Below, piece after piece: positions 26,513 through 35,831 of a stretch of DNA of 64,000 nt. How positions within the stretch are numbered: position 1 is the first letter of the stretch; every line of letters starts with the position of its first letter. The stretch is from contig NZ_CP159833.1 in the NCBI RefSeq assembly GCF_047730175.1, positions 558,001 to 622,000 on the forward strand, read 5' to 3'. The notes beneath the pieces were generated by a model. The model did no database searches. It had not been told where the DNA came from and saw nothing but the letters and a program-made list of their open reading frames with translations. The DNA comes from Marifrigoribacter sp047730175 (lineage in GTDB: Bacteria; Bacteroidota; Bacteroidia; Flavobacteriales; Flavobacteriaceae). A program made the translations under genes and the position numbers.

Positions 26513-27583
26513 CTAAGAAGTTGAATTTTTTGAATAACTTCTCCATTTCTCAATGCATTGCTCAATATCTTCAGGTATAGGAGCTTCAAAACGCATCATT
26601 TCACCGGTCGTTGGGTGAACAAATCCTAAAGTTCTTGCATGTAAGGCTTGTCTTGGCAATACTTTAAAACAATTGTCTACAAATTGCTTGTATTTAGTAA
26701 ATGTAGTACCCTTTAAGATCTTATCACCTCCATATCGTTCATCATTAAATAAGGTATGTCCAATATATTTTAAATGAACTCTTATTTGATGAGTACGACC
26801 AGTTTCTAGACGGCAAGAAAGCAAGGTTACATAACCAATCTGCTCTATAATTTTATAATGAGTTACCGCTACTTTACCTTTGTCTGCATCATCACCATAA
26901 AAAACAGTATTCTGTAATCTATTTTTTGGATGTCGTCCAATATTACCTTCTATCGTTCCAGTTTCTTCTTTTACATCGCCCCAAACTAAAGCTACATATT
27001 CTCTTTCTGTCGTTTTATTGAAAAATTGCTTAGCTAAATGCGTCATTGCTTCTTCAGTCTTTGCAACAACTAATAAACCACTGGTGTCTTTATCGATTCG
27101 ATGTACTAATCCTGGACGATTACTACTATTATTAGGAAGGTTTTCGAAATGAAAAGTTAGCGCATTTATTAAGGTTCCACTATAATTTCCATGACCTGGA
27201 TGCACCACCATTCCTGGAGGTTTATTAACTACTAAAACCGCATCATCTTCATAAACTACATCGATTGGAATATCTTCAGGCACCAATAAAAGCTCATATG
27301 GAGGATGTTCAAAAAGAACAGTAACTACATCATTTGGTTTTACTTTATAATTAGATTTTACAGGAGCATCATTTACATGAATATTACCATCTTTAGCAGC
27401 TTGCTGAATTTTATTTCGAGTCGCATTCTCAATATAATTCATTAAGTATTTATCTACTCTAAGCGGTTGCTGCCCTTTTTGTGCAACAAAACGAAAATGC
27501 TCATATAAATCGTCTGATGAAGGATCTTGAATAGGTCCTTCCAGGTTTTCTTCCTCTGTAATATTATTGTTCTCCATCTTCAT
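26513..27583 (-). CDS. rluD: RluA-family 23S rRNA pseudouridine synthase (RluD-like)
   Basis: 356 residues: acidic N-terminal tail, an S4 RNA-binding domain (LRVDKYLMNYIENATRNKIQ), then the catalytic domain with GLVHRIDKDTSGLLVVAKTE (catalytic Asp), VWGDVKEETGTIEGNIGRHP and LETGRTHQIRVHLKYIGHTL. It isomerises uridines in 23S rRNA, probably helix 69. Its start overlaps the stop of the PASTA gene by about 20 bp. Confidence 0.9.
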   Translation of the reverse strand: MKMENNNITEEENLEGPIQDPSSDDLYEHFRFVAQKGQQPLRVDKYLMNYIENATRNKIQQAAKDGNIHVNDAPVKSNYKVKPNDVVTVLFEHPPYELLLVPEDIPIDVVYEDDAVLVVNKPPGMVVHPGHGNYSGTLINALTFHFENLPNNSSNRPGLVHRIDKDTSGLLVVAKTEEAMTHLAKQFFNKTTEREYVALVWGDVKEETGTIEGNIGRHPKNRLQNTVFYGDDADKGKVAVTHYKIIEQIGYVTLLSCRLETGRTHQIRVHLKYIGHTLFNDERYGGDKILKGTTFTKYKQFVDNCFKVLPRQALHARTLGFVHPTTGEMMRFEAPIPEDIEQCIEKWRSYSKNSTS

Positions 27584-28190
27584 CTTTTTTTTCAGTTTCT
27601 AAAGAACTTTTATCTCCTTCATTTCTCCCTTGACTTAATCCACCATCACCATCACCCAACACTAAATCAATTACAGAAGTTTTTGGAAGCAAGGCTCCTT
27701 TTTCTAATTTCTTCCCTTTATGTCGAAGCTCTAATACTTCATCTATTGCAATATATCTTCGATAAGTAACTTTGCCAATTTTAAAACCCATCGCTACTAA
27801 AGTAGGTTCTGCTTGTCTTCTGGTTCTACCAACAACTTCAGGGATTTTAAGCTCCTTGTAGCCGTTCGGGTTTAATGTTAAATATATTTTACGGTCTTCT
27901 TTTACAAATTTTCCTGCTTTAGGTATTTGTTCAATAACTGAATATTTAGGATATTCCGGATTATAATTTGCTGAATCTAATATAATAAAACGTAAATCTA
28001 GCTCATCTAATTTTTCTTCTACAGCATTTAATGATAATTTAGCTAAGTCTGGAACTTCAATTTGTTGATTGTGATTTGTACTCATTCTAAGCCACCAAAG
28101 AACTATGATCATCAATAAAATTAAAACACCAACAGCCATTGCCAATTGTTTTAAAAATGCTCTAGTAAACAAATATTTAATAAATGTCAT
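27564..28190 (-). CDS. PASTA-domain membrane protein
   Basis: 208 residues: one N-terminal membrane helix (about residues 13-33), then two to three PASTA units, starting IEVPDLAKLSLNAVEEKLDE, with VIEQIPKAGKFVKEDRKIYL and IPEVVGRTRRQAEPTLVAMG. The C-terminal tail is Gly/Asp/Glu-rich. It has no kinase domain. PASTA folds often bind peptidoglycan or partner proteins, here in the periplasm. Its divergent neighbour is ddl (cell wall), and it is coupled to rluD; flavobacteria commonly have this trio. Confidence 0.85.
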   Translation of the reverse strand: MTFIKYLFTRAFLKQLAMAVGVLILLMIIVLWWLRMSTNHNQQIEVPDLAKLSLNAVEEKLDELDLRFIILDSANYNPEYPKYSVIEQIPKAGKFVKEDRKIYLTLNPNGYKELKIPEVVGRTRRQAEPTLVAMGFKIGKVTYRRYIAIDEVLELRHKGKKLEKGALLPKTSVIDLVLGDGDGGLSQGRNEGDKSSLETEKKDEDGEQ

Positions 28191-28286
28191 ACGTTAATTA
28201 TTATAAGGCAAAAATATGAAACCTAAATTACTATCTTTATAAGGATTAATGATATTTTTGTTAAACGTCTTTTTTACTAATTTGTT

Positions 28287-29264
28287 ATGAATAAAAAACA
28301 TGTAGCCGTCGCAATGGGCGGATATTCTAGTGAGTTTGAAATTTCACTTCAAAGTGGCAGTGTGGTTTGCGAATCACTTGACCCTCAAAAATATTATATA
28401 TATCCGGTACATCTCTTAAAAGATGGCTGGAATCATGTTTCCGTAGAAGGAAAAAAATTTCCTGTAAACAAAGCTGATTTTAGTTTTTCTAACGGAAATG
28501 AAACAATTGTACCCGACATTATTTTTAATGCCATTCACGGTACTCCTGGCGAGGACGGTTACCTTCAAGCCTATTTATTTTTAATAGGCATTCCACAAAC
28601 TAGTGCTGAGTTTTATCAGGCTGCATTAAGTTTTAACAAAAGAGATTGCCTTTCTGTTTTAAAAGGCTTTGGTGTAAAATGTGCCACATCATACTATATC
28701 AATCAAAATGAAGCCTATTCAGAAGAAGAAATTATAAATACCGTTGGACTCCCTTGTTTTGTGAAACCAAATAGAGCAGGCTCTAGCTTCGGAATAAGTA
28801 AAGTTTATCGAAAAGAAGAGATCGTAACCGCAATCAATAAAGCCTTTGATGAGGATTCTGAAATAATTATTGAAACCGCACTAGAAGGAGTTGAAGTTTC
28901 TGTTGGTGTTTTTAATAATAAAGATGAAATTATTGTTTTACCAATAACTGAAATAGTATCAGAAAACGATTTTTTCGATTATGAAGCTAAATATTTAGGA
29001 AAATCAGATGAAATTACTCCAGCAAGAATTCCTGAAAATGAAGCTGAGAAGGTGCGAACCGAAATTAAAAGAATTTACAAACTTTTAAATATGACGGGAG
29101 TAACTCGAAGTGAATTTATAATTCAAGAAGGCATTCCTTACTTAATAGAGATTAATACCAATCCTGGAATCTCAAAAGAAAGTATTATTCCTAAGCAAGT
29201 GAGAGCATACGGTTTAACTTTAACTGAATTTTTTGATATCCTAATTCAAAATGTCCTAAAATAA
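28287..29264 (+). CDS. ddl: D-alanine--D-alanine ligase
   Basis: 325 residues with an ATP-grasp core. MNKKHVAVAMGGYSSEFEIS is the start; NAIHGTPGEDGYLQAYLFLI, CFVKPNRAGSSFGISKVYRK, VSVGVFNNKDEIIVLPITEI and YLIEINTNPGISKESIIPKQ contain the ATP, metal and D-Ala-binding residues. It makes the D-Ala-D-Ala end of peptidoglycan precursors in the cytosol. It is followed after 122 bp by coaD in the same direction. Confidence 0.95.
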   Translation: MNKKHVAVAMGGYSSEFEISLQSGSVVCESLDPQKYYIYPVHLLKDGWNHVSVEGKKFPVNKADFSFSNGNETIVPDIIFNAIHGTPGEDGYLQAYLFLIGIPQTSAEFYQAALSFNKRDCLSVLKGFGVKCATSYYINQNEAYSEEEIINTVGLPCFVKPNRAGSSFGISKVYRKEEIVTAINKAFDEDSEIIIETALEGVEVSVGVFNNKDEIIVLPITEIVSENDFFDYEAKYLGKSDEITPARIPENEAEKVRTEIKRIYKLLNMTGVTRSEFIIQEGIPYLIEINTNPGISKESIIPKQVRAYGLTLTEFFDILIQNVLK

Positions 29265-29341
29265 TTTGATTACATTTATAGTATGAAACGAGCATGTTAA
29301 AAAACTTAACATCCAATAAAGTCACAAATAGCGAACAGCAT

Positions 29342-29370
29342 GAATGTAGTGAGCTTGTCGAAGTATGACC
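29342..29370 (+). repeat. Bacteroidota-type short repeat fragment (GAGCTTGTCGAAG)
   Basis: The ddl-coaD gap contains TGAATGTAGTGAGCTTGTCG followed by AAGTATGACC. The core GAGCTTGTCGAAG is part of a short intergenic sequence scattered in many Bacteroidota genomes, usually seen as TTCGACAAGCTCAGTGTGACA. Only this copy was noticed in the window. Confidence 0.4.
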
Positions 29371-29386
29371 TATAAAAAAAATACAC

Positions 29387-29839
29387 ATGAAAAAAGCTGT
29401 TTTTCCTGGTTCTTTTGACCCTATAACATTAGGTCATGTCGATGTTATAAAAAGAGGACTAAACATTTTTGATGAAATAATTATCGCGATTGGCGTAAAT
29501 GCAGATAAAAAATATATGTTTTCACTTGAAGAAAGAATAAAACATATTGGAATTGCATTTAAAAACGAACCAAAAATTAAAATTAAAAGCTATGCAGGTT
29601 TAACCGTAGATTTTTGTAAGTCTGAAAATGCTTCATATATTTTAAGAGGATTAAGGAATTCTACCGATTTTACGTATGAGCAATCTATTGCTCAAGCAAA
29701 CGCAACTTTAGCAGAAATTGAAAGTGTCTTTTTAATTTGTGCTCCAGAAGTTTCTTTCATTTCATCATCTATCGTTAGAGATGTGATTAGAAATAAAGGT
29801 GATTATAGAAAAATGGTGCCAAATGGAATTTACATTTAA
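29387..29839 (+). CDS. coaD: Phosphopantetheine adenylyltransferase
   Basis: 150 residues, full length. MKKAVFPGSFDPITLGHVDV holds the T/HxGH nucleotidylyl-transferase motif; KSENASYILRGLRNSTDFTY and PEVSFISSSIVRDVIRNKGD are the substrate and second nucleotide loops. It makes dephospho-CoA from 4'-phosphopantetheine. A hairpin terminator follows. Confidence 0.95.
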   Translation: MKKAVFPGSFDPITLGHVDVIKRGLNIFDEIIIAIGVNADKKYMFSLEERIKHIGIAFKNEPKIKIKSYAGLTVDFCKSENASYILRGLRNSTDFTYEQSIAQANATLAEIESVFLICAPEVSFISSSIVRDVIRNKGDYRKMVPNGIYI

Positions 29840-29855
29840 ATATAGAGCACAAAAA

Positions 29856-29883
29856 AACTCCTTCAGAATTAACTAAAGGAGTT
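29856..29883 (-). terminator. Shared coaD/rpsT terminator
   Basis: AACTCCTT and AAGGAGTT form an 8-bp stem with a 12-nt loop. A T-run follows on the minus strand, so it mainly ends rpsT; an A-run precedes it on the plus strand. Confidence 0.7.
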
Positions 29884-29907
29884 CAATGTTTTAAGAAACT
29901 TAGCCTC

Positions 29908-30159
29908 TTATAAAGACGCTACGTGCTTAGCCATGTTTGATTTTAAATTAGCTGCTTTGTTAGAATGTATTACATTCTTCTTAGCTAATCTATCAATCAT
30001 AGAATTAACAGATGGAAACAATGTTTCTGCATCTTTCTTAGTAGTTAATTCCAAAAGCTTCTTCATAGCATTACGAGCCGTTTTATGTTGGTGACGGTTA
30101 CGTAAACGCTTTACTTCGCTGTTTCTAATTCTCTTTAATGCTGACTTATGATTTGCCAT
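29908..30159 (-). CDS. rpsT: 30S ribosomal protein S20
   Basis: 83 residues, very basic: MANHKSALKRIRNSEVKRLR, then RHQHKTARNAMKKLLELTTK and IDRLAKKNVIHSNKAANLKS. This is the standard S20 three-helix protein that binds 16S rRNA early in assembly. It is 18 bp downstream of the tRNA-Glu gene on the same strand, so the two may share a transcript. Confidence 0.97.
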   Translation of the reverse strand: MANHKSALKRIRNSEVKRLRNRHQHKTARNAMKKLLELTTKKDAETLFPSVNSMIDRLAKKNVIHSNKAANLKSNMAKHVASL

Positions 30160-30177
30160 TTTATTTCTAAATTTTTG

Positions 30178-30249
30178 TAGTCCGTAGGGGAATCGAACCC
30201 CTGTTACCAGGATGAAAACCTGGCGTCCTAACCCCTAGACGAACGGACC
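30178..30249 (-). tRNA. tRNA-Glu (anticodon TTC)
   Basis: The minus strand reads GGTCCGTTCGTCTAGGGGTT ... with the anticodon stem-loop CCAGG-TTTTCAT-CCTGG (anticodon TTC) and T-arm AGGGGTTCGAATCCCCT. The acceptor pairs GGTCCGT with ACGGACT. CCA is not encoded. It lies between proS and rpsT. Confidence 0.95.
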
Positions 30250-30326
30250 ATTCTTTTTAATTGCGGATGCAAAAATACAACTATTTTTTAATGCTACAAA
30301 TGTATGGTGATTTATTTCAAAAAAAA

Positions 30327-31799
30327 TTAATATGCTTTTGCAAATAGCACTAAGTTTTTTGAAGGTTTCCCAGTAACCATACACGTTCCTTCTTCTTTTT
30401 TCACATCTAAAGGAATACAACGAATGGTCGCTTTGGTTTCATTTTTAATTTTGTCTTCAGTTTCAATTGTACCATCCCAATGTGCTAAAATAAAGCCACC
30501 TTTAGCCTCCAACACTTCTTTAAATTCATCATAACTAGATACTTCAGTTGTATTTTCAGTTCTATAGTCTTTAGCTTTATTATATAATTTCTCCTGAATT
30601 TCATCCATTAAGCCAACAACAGTTTCCACAACAACATCTTTAGAAACAAATTGTTTTTCAAAAGTATCTCTTCTTGCTAATTCAACTGTACCATTTTCTA
30701 AATCCTTTGGTCCAATTGCAATACGCACAGGAACTCCTTTTAATTCATATTCATTAAATTTCCATCCTGGCTTATGGGTATCTCTGTTATCATATTTAAC
30801 TCTAATCCCTTGGCTACGAAGTGATTTCATCAACTCATTTGCAACCACATTAATTTCTTCTAATTGCTCTTCTCCTCTATAAATTGGAACAATCACTACT
30901 TGATCAGGCGCTAAATTTGGAGGCAAAACTAATCCCTTATCGTCACTATGCGTCATAATTAGCGCACCCATTAATCGAGTTGAAACTCCCCAAGAAGTAG
31001 CCCAAACATGATCTAACTTACCATCCTTTGCTGCAAATTTTACATCAAAAGCCTTAGCGAAATTTTGACCTAAAAAGTGAGAAGTACCAGCTTGTAATGC
31101 TTTTCCGTCTTGCATTAATGCTTCAATACAATAGGTTTCTAATGCTCCAGCAAAACGCTCGCTTTCAGTTTTCAACCCCTTAATTACTGGCATAGCCATA
31201 TAATTTTCTGCAAATTCAGCATATATATCTAACATTAGTTCCGCTTCAACTATTGCTTCTTGTTCGGTAGCATGAGCTGTGTGACCTTCTTGCCATAAAA
31301 ATTCTGCTGTACGCAAAAATAAACGAGTACGCATTTCCCAACGAACTACATTTGCCCATTGGTTAATTAATAATGGTAAATCACGATAAGACTGAATCCA
31401 TTTTCTATAGGTATCCCAAATTATAGTTTCTGAGGTAGGTCGAACAATTAATTCTTCTTCTAATTTAGCATCAGGATCAACAATAACCCCTCCTTTTCCA
31501 TCATCTTTCAACCTATAATGGGTAACAACAGCACATTCTTTTGCAAAACCATCTACATGACTTGCTTCTTTACTGAAGTATGATTTTGGTATAAACAGAG
31601 GGAAATATGCATTTTGATGCCCAGTTTCCTTAAACTTTCTGTCTAATTCGGCTTGCATTCTTTCCCAAATAGAATATCCATATGGCTTAATAACCATACA
31701 TCCTCTTACCCCTGAATTCTCCGCTAAATCAGCTTTGATAACAAGTTCGTTATACCATTTTGAATAATCTTCGTCTCTTTTTGTTAAATTCTTAGCCAT
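30327..31799 (-). CDS. proS: Prolyl-tRNA synthetase, archaeal/eukaryotic type
   Basis: About 490 residues from MAKNLTKRDEDYSKWYNELV; a longer frame adds 19 residues of non-family sequence. Class II motifs are visible: GCMVIKPYGYSIWERMQAEL, LIVRPTSETIIWDTYRKWIQ and WRTRLFLR-type motif 2 as VRWEMRTRLFLRTAEFLWQE; GTSHFLGQNFAKAFDVKF follows. The anticodon-binding domain (VVIVPIYRGEEQLEEINVVA) and the short type-3 C-terminal domain are present, and there is no INS editing domain. Bacteroidota commonly carry this form. Confidence 0.95.
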   Translation of the reverse strand: MAKNLTKRDEDYSKWYNELVIKADLAENSGVRGCMVIKPYGYSIWERMQAELDRKFKETGHQNAYFPLFIPKSYFSKEASHVDGFAKECAVVTHYRLKDDGKGGVIVDPDAKLEEELIVRPTSETIIWDTYRKWIQSYRDLPLLINQWANVVRWEMRTRLFLRTAEFLWQEGHTAHATEQEAIVEAELMLDIYAEFAENYMAMPVIKGLKTESERFAGALETYCIEALMQDGKALQAGTSHFLGQNFAKAFDVKFAAKDGKLDHVWATSWGVSTRLMGALIMTHSDDKGLVLPPNLAPDQVVIVPIYRGEEQLEEINVVANELMKSLRSQGIRVKYDNRDTHKPGWKFNEYELKGVPVRIAIGPKDLENGTVELARRDTFEKQFVSKDVVVETVVGLMDEIQEKLYNKAKDYRTENTTEVSSYDEFKEVLEAKGGFILAHWDGTIETEDKIKNETKATIRCIPLDVKKEEGTCMVTGKPSKNLVLFAKAY

Positions 31800-31900
31800 A
31801 GCATTAATTTGGCACAAATATTGTGTTTTTAAAAATAAACTTTTAGTTCTCGGCAAAACTAACTATTTTTATAATGTCCAACAATTAAAATGCTATTGTT

Positions 31901-32869
31901 ATGAAAACCTTTTCCATTTCTTTCCAAAAATCCATTCCTTTATTTATTATAGGAATGTTCGTTTTAATCTTAACTTCTTGTGGAACCCATAATTCGGGTT
32001 ATTCTAGTACTGACAGAACTAATGACACAGATGAAGCTACTTCAACAAATGAAGACACAGAAGCTTCAGAAAACAATAAATCCAATTATTACAAACAATA
32101 TTTTAAATCGAAAGAATCTGCATATGCTGGTGTTCTTGAAGAAGAAACAGAAGAAGGTGCTATTTTCACAGATATAGATGCGTATCATTCTTCTGAAACA
32201 TTAGGCGAAGATGGATATGTTATTATAGAAGAAAAAGAGAATGAATACGAAGAAGGTTACGGAGCCTGGGGGAGTAATTCAGATAATGTGACTATTAATG
32301 TCTATGGAGGCCATAATGGATATAATTACGGATATTGGAACAGACCTTTTTCACGGTATGGTAATTCTTGGGGCTATCCATTTTACAGACCATTTTGGGG
32401 TGTAGGTTTAGGTTGGGGAAATCCTTATTGGGGTGGACATTATTATCCATATAACCAAGGATATTATGGCTATGCAAATCATTACAACCATTATAATAGT
32501 TATGCTTATAATAGAGGAAGAAGTAATACTGGAATTTCTTCTAGAAATTCAAGAGGTAGATCTTCAAATGTAGCTAGTAGAAGAGGGAATTATTCTCGTT
32601 CAGAAGTAACACGAAGATCTAATTCTAACGTATCTAGAAGATCAAAAGGAACTACTAATACAAGGCCAACACAAAACACGACTCGAAGAAAAAGTGCCAA
32701 TGTAAATACCAACAGAAAAACTTCTCCAAATAAAACAGTAAGAAGAAGTAATACAACAAGAAGATCTAACAATTATTCTCGCCCTGCAACAAACGTAAGA
32801 AGATCAAGCCCATCAAGATCTAATGGAGGAAGCAGTAGAGGCTCATCAGGTAAAAGAGGAAGAGGATAA
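31901..32869 (+). CDS. Low-complexity lipoprotein with Arg/Ser/Asn-rich tail
   Basis: 322 residues of unusual make-up. The lipoprotein signal ends at LILTSCG (Cys about 27). Residues 30-125 are Thr/Asn/Glu-rich and acidic; residues 130-205 are Tyr/Trp/Gly/Asn-rich (for example GVGLGWGNPYWGGHYYPYNQ); residues 206-322 are dominated by Arg, Ser, Asn and Thr, with repeated RRS/RRK and no acid. Nothing catalytic is seen. The basic tail could bind nucleic acid or an anionic surface glycan after export. I do not recognise a named family. A terminator follows. Confidence 0.75.
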   Translation: MKTFSISFQKSIPLFIIGMFVLILTSCGTHNSGYSSTDRTNDTDEATSTNEDTEASENNKSNYYKQYFKSKESAYAGVLEEETEEGAIFTDIDAYHSSETLGEDGYVIIEEKENEYEEGYGAWGSNSDNVTINVYGGHNGYNYGYWNRPFSRYGNSWGYPFYRPFWGVGLGWGNPYWGGHYYPYNQGYYGYANHYNHYNSYAYNRGRSNTGISSRNSRGRSSNVASRRGNYSRSEVTRRSNSNVSRRSKGTTNTRPTQNTTRRKSANVNTNRKTSPNKTVRRSNTTRRSNNYSRPATNVRRSSPSRSNGGSSRGSSGKRGRG

Positions 32870-32893
32870 AACATATTATAATTGCAATAGTTT

Positions 32894-32927
32894 AAAGAGC
32901 CTGTGAAATTAATTTCATAGGCTCTTT
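32894..32927 (+). terminator. Terminator of the low-complexity lipoprotein gene
   Basis: AAAGAGCCT and AGGCTCTTT with an extended inner stem (TGAAAT/ATTTCA) make a near-perfect 34-bp hairpin, 24 bp after the stop. Confidence 0.75.
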
Positions 32928-32970
32928 AGGTATATTATACTTTTCTAAATTATTATTCTACTATAGGAAA

Positions 32971-34488
32971 CTATTGAACCGCTTTTAAAGCATTAATATT
33001 TCCATAGCCTTTAGTTTCATCTTGATTTGGGTAAAACTCAGAACTTCGTCTCATTTTATTTAATACATAACTGCGAGGCCAATTTGGATGTATAGACCAA
33101 ACTAATGCTGCAATTCCCGCTACTGTAGCAGTCGCTACAGAGGAACCTCCAACATAATCTGTATCGCCATCATAAAAGCCTAAAACTGTTCCTGTTCGAC
33201 TATCATTATTATCGCGTTCCATCACAATTGTAAATTCTATTTTACTACCATCATGGCATGAATCACATTGCTGATAAGTACCGCTGTCTGTAATTCCTGT
33301 TACTGCAACTATTTCAGACATACTCGCAGGAAAAATTACTGGATACCAATTTGTTATTTCAGTAGAGGTTCCTCCAGCAGCAAAAATTAACTTTCCTCTT
33401 GCATGTGCATATCTAACAGCATCACTTACATTTCCTATAGACCAAGGATATCCAACTGACATAGAAATAATTTTAACATCATCTCTATTCCCTAATGCTA
33501 TTAATGCTTCTTCCACTCCTTTTCTTTCATGATAATCATCTAAAAGCACATCTTCCGTTGCACGATAAGAAACCAAATTAGAGTTATATGCTACCCCCAC
33601 AGGCATAAAATTATCATTGCGAGGAGAAGCTATCGTTGACCCCATACTGGTACCATGACCACATTTATCATGTGGGCCATCATAATTATCGGACCAAGGC
33701 CATATAGAATCTATAAATGTTCCATATTTCTGGATAGTTCGACCATTGCTATATCCATCATTAAAATTGGATCCTAAAAGAGGTTGGCTTTCAGAAATTC
33801 CTGTATCTATTAAACCTACTGTTATTCCTGCACCCGAACTATATGCCCATGCTTGCTCAATATTATGTTGATCGAATGTCCAGCTTATAAAAGATTTTGG
33901 TGCAATGATTCTATAATCATCTGTGTTTAATGAAGTACCCTCAAATCCACAACCGCTAGAGGATCTTTCATTTTGAGGATACACTTCATTTGTGAAAAAT
34001 GAATATCCATTTGGCTCTAAATATCTAATATCACTTCGTTTTCTTAATTCTGAAATAGTTTCAATTGTTGACACTTTTAAATCAATTACATTTAAAATGT
34101 CATCGTCTTCAATTAAAATAGTTTTTAACGTTGTTTTCTCAAAAGCTAAAATTTCTTGAATAATTTTATTTTTAGAATTTAAAAGGCGTTGATTATCTGA
34201 AGTTCGAAAACTCTCCCCCTTATTTCCATAACCAATGGTTAAAATATTATCACCATGAACTGTTGCACTCCACAATACCTGATCTGTAACATTATCCCAA
34301 CTAAAATTTCCTGTAGTTTTTAATAGACTATCTATGATGGAATTTATTTGAACTATAGTTAATAGCTCTTGTGTAATAGCTGTTTTTTGATTTGCTTCAT
34401 CTTCAGCTTCTACTATTAATGAATCTTGAGTACAGCTCACAATAGATAAAAATGCAATAAAAAATAAGAGTGATTTTAATCTTTTCAT
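32971..34488 (-). CDS. S8 subtilisin-like serine peptidase, lipoprotein
   Basis: 505 residues. Signal MKRLKSLLFFIAFLSIVSCT with lipobox Cys19, a prodomain-like region to about 170, then the peptidase domain. The triad is seen as GITVGLIDTGISES (Asp), CGHGTSMGSTIASP (His) and YVGGSSVATATVAGIAALVW (Ser), with FAAGG before the Ser supplying the oxyanion region. No C-terminal type IX sorting domain is visible. It should act at the cell surface or in the periplasm. It stands alone between two terminator-flanked units. Confidence 0.9.
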   Translation of the reverse strand: MKRLKSLLFFIAFLSIVSCTQDSLIVEAEDEANQKTAITQELLTIVQINSIIDSLLKTTGNFSWDNVTDQVLWSATVHGDNILTIGYGNKGESFRTSDNQRLLNSKNKIIQEILAFEKTTLKTILIEDDDILNVIDLKVSTIETISELRKRSDIRYLEPNGYSFFTNEVYPQNERSSSGCGFEGTSLNTDDYRIIAPKSFISWTFDQHNIEQAWAYSSGAGITVGLIDTGISESQPLLGSNFNDGYSNGRTIQKYGTFIDSIWPWSDNYDGPHDKCGHGTSMGSTIASPRNDNFMPVGVAYNSNLVSYRATEDVLLDDYHERKGVEEALIALGNRDDVKIISMSVGYPWSIGNVSDAVRYAHARGKLIFAAGGTSTEITNWYPVIFPASMSEIVAVTGITDSGTYQQCDSCHDGSKIEFTIVMERDNNDSRTGTVLGFYDGDTDYVGGSSVATATVAGIAALVWSIHPNWPRSYVLNKMRRSSEFYPNQDETKGYGNINALKAVQ

Positions 34489-34654
34489 TTTTAGATGGCT
34501 TTGTTAATTTGTTCAATTTATGAAAAAAAACATCAAATTAAAAATCTAAAAATTCAAATTTTTAAGCTATCGCATTTACAATTAGGCTAATTTTTGCCTC
34601 TATGCTTATTTTTAAAAATAACAGATAGGCATTAACCTCAAAAGGGTGAGTGCC

Positions 34655-35752
34655 TTAATTTTGGTCAAAGTCTTTGTTTTTTTCTTCAATAATACCAATT
34701 TTTTTGGCTCTAACCTCCCAGTTTTTTCGAGCCATTAATTGCAAGTCTTCAACATGGTCATTTTCATCCATAATCTCTAGGCCTAGAAGAGTTTCAATAA
34801 CATCTTCCATAGAAACCAAACCACTTGTGGTACCATATTCATCTACCACCAAAGCAATATGTTCTTTTTCAGAAATAAATTTTTCGAATAATTCTGGGAT
34901 AGGGAGACTTCTGTTCGTTACTAAAATTTCGCGTGTCAAACTGCCTAATTTTTCTTCCCCATTACCATTAATAATAGCTTCTAAAATTTCATCTTTTAAC
35001 ACAAACCCTGAAATGGCATCTACGGTTTCCTCGTATATCGGAATTCTTGAAAATCTAAGCTTTGGGTATTCATTATAAAATGCCTGAATAGTTGTTTCTG
35101 AATCAGCTGTTACTAACACAGTTCGGGGGGTCATTATATCTTTTGCTAACACCTCTTTAAACGTTAATAAGTTTTTAATGATAGTGCTTTCATTTTCTTC
35201 AAAAAGCCCTTCTTCCTCAGCCATATGTGTCATTGCATGAAACTCTTCTCTACTTAAAATTGAGCCATGAACATTTTTCCCTCCAATTAGTTTTGTTGTT
35301 AATTGAAGTAACCATAATATTCCAGTCCATTTTAATGGAAAAATAAGTACTGTTAATGCTTTTGATGTAAAATTAGCAAGTTGTTTCCAGTAGGTTGCAC
35401 CGATTGTTTTTGGTATGATTTCTGAAACAACTAATATTAAAATAGTCATAATTGCTGAAACAATTCCAACAATATTAAAACCTAAAATATTTACTTTATA
35501 TTCTAAAGTTTCAGCTTGCACCCCTACTAAAATTGCACCGACAGTATGAGCAATAGTATTTAATGTTAAAATGGCAATTAATGGTTGGTCTAATTCTTTT
35601 TTTAGAGCATCTAAAACTTTAGCGTATTTTTTACCTGCTTGTAGTTGTAAATTAAGATATGTGGGGGTTATACTCAATAATACTGCTTCCAATATTGAGC
35701 ATAAAAATGAAAAAAATATAGATATTGTTGCGTAAAAAAGAAGTAAAGACAT
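34655..35752 (-). CDS. CNNM/CBS-domain (hemolysin C-like) membrane protein
   Basis: 365 residues: a DUF21/CNNM transmembrane domain of about 170 residues with four hydrophobic segments (MSLLLFYATISIFFSFLCSI first), then two CBS domains, the first at DIMTPRTVLVTADSETTIQA and the second near EHIALVVDEYGTTSGLVSME. The usual C-terminal CorC_HlyC domain is missing, so this is a short form. Members are linked to magnesium or sodium transport. ATP-type nucleotides may regulate it through the CBS pair. Confidence 0.88.
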   Translation of the reverse strand: MSLLLFYATISIFFSFLCSILEAVLLSITPTYLNLQLQAGKKYAKVLDALKKELDQPLIAILTLNTIAHTVGAILVGVQAETLEYKVNILGFNIVGIVSAIMTILILVVSEIIPKTIGATYWKQLANFTSKALTVLIFPLKWTGILWLLQLTTKLIGGKNVHGSILSREEFHAMTHMAEEEGLFEENESTIIKNLLTFKEVLAKDIMTPRTVLVTADSETTIQAFYNEYPKLRFSRIPIYEETVDAISGFVLKDEILEAIINGNGEEKLGSLTREILVTNRSLPIPELFEKFISEKEHIALVVDEYGTTSGLVSMEDVIETLLGLEIMDENDHVEDLQLMARKNWEVRAKKIGIIEEKNKDFDQN

Positions 35753-35831
35753 ATTAAATCTTATTGTTTCTGCTAAAATAATTAATTAGAATTTAATAAA
35801 TAACAAAGTTAATAGACTTATAAAAAAATAA

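Noticed and set aside
32521..32869. Arg/Ser codon-rich region as a tandem DNA repeat
   Set aside because: The units vary in length and sequence; it is low-complexity coding sequence and not a regular repeat.
34674..35078. Plus-strand open frame of 134 codons
   Set aside because: Antisense to the CBS region of the CNNM protein, Ser/Ile-rich, no family resemblance.
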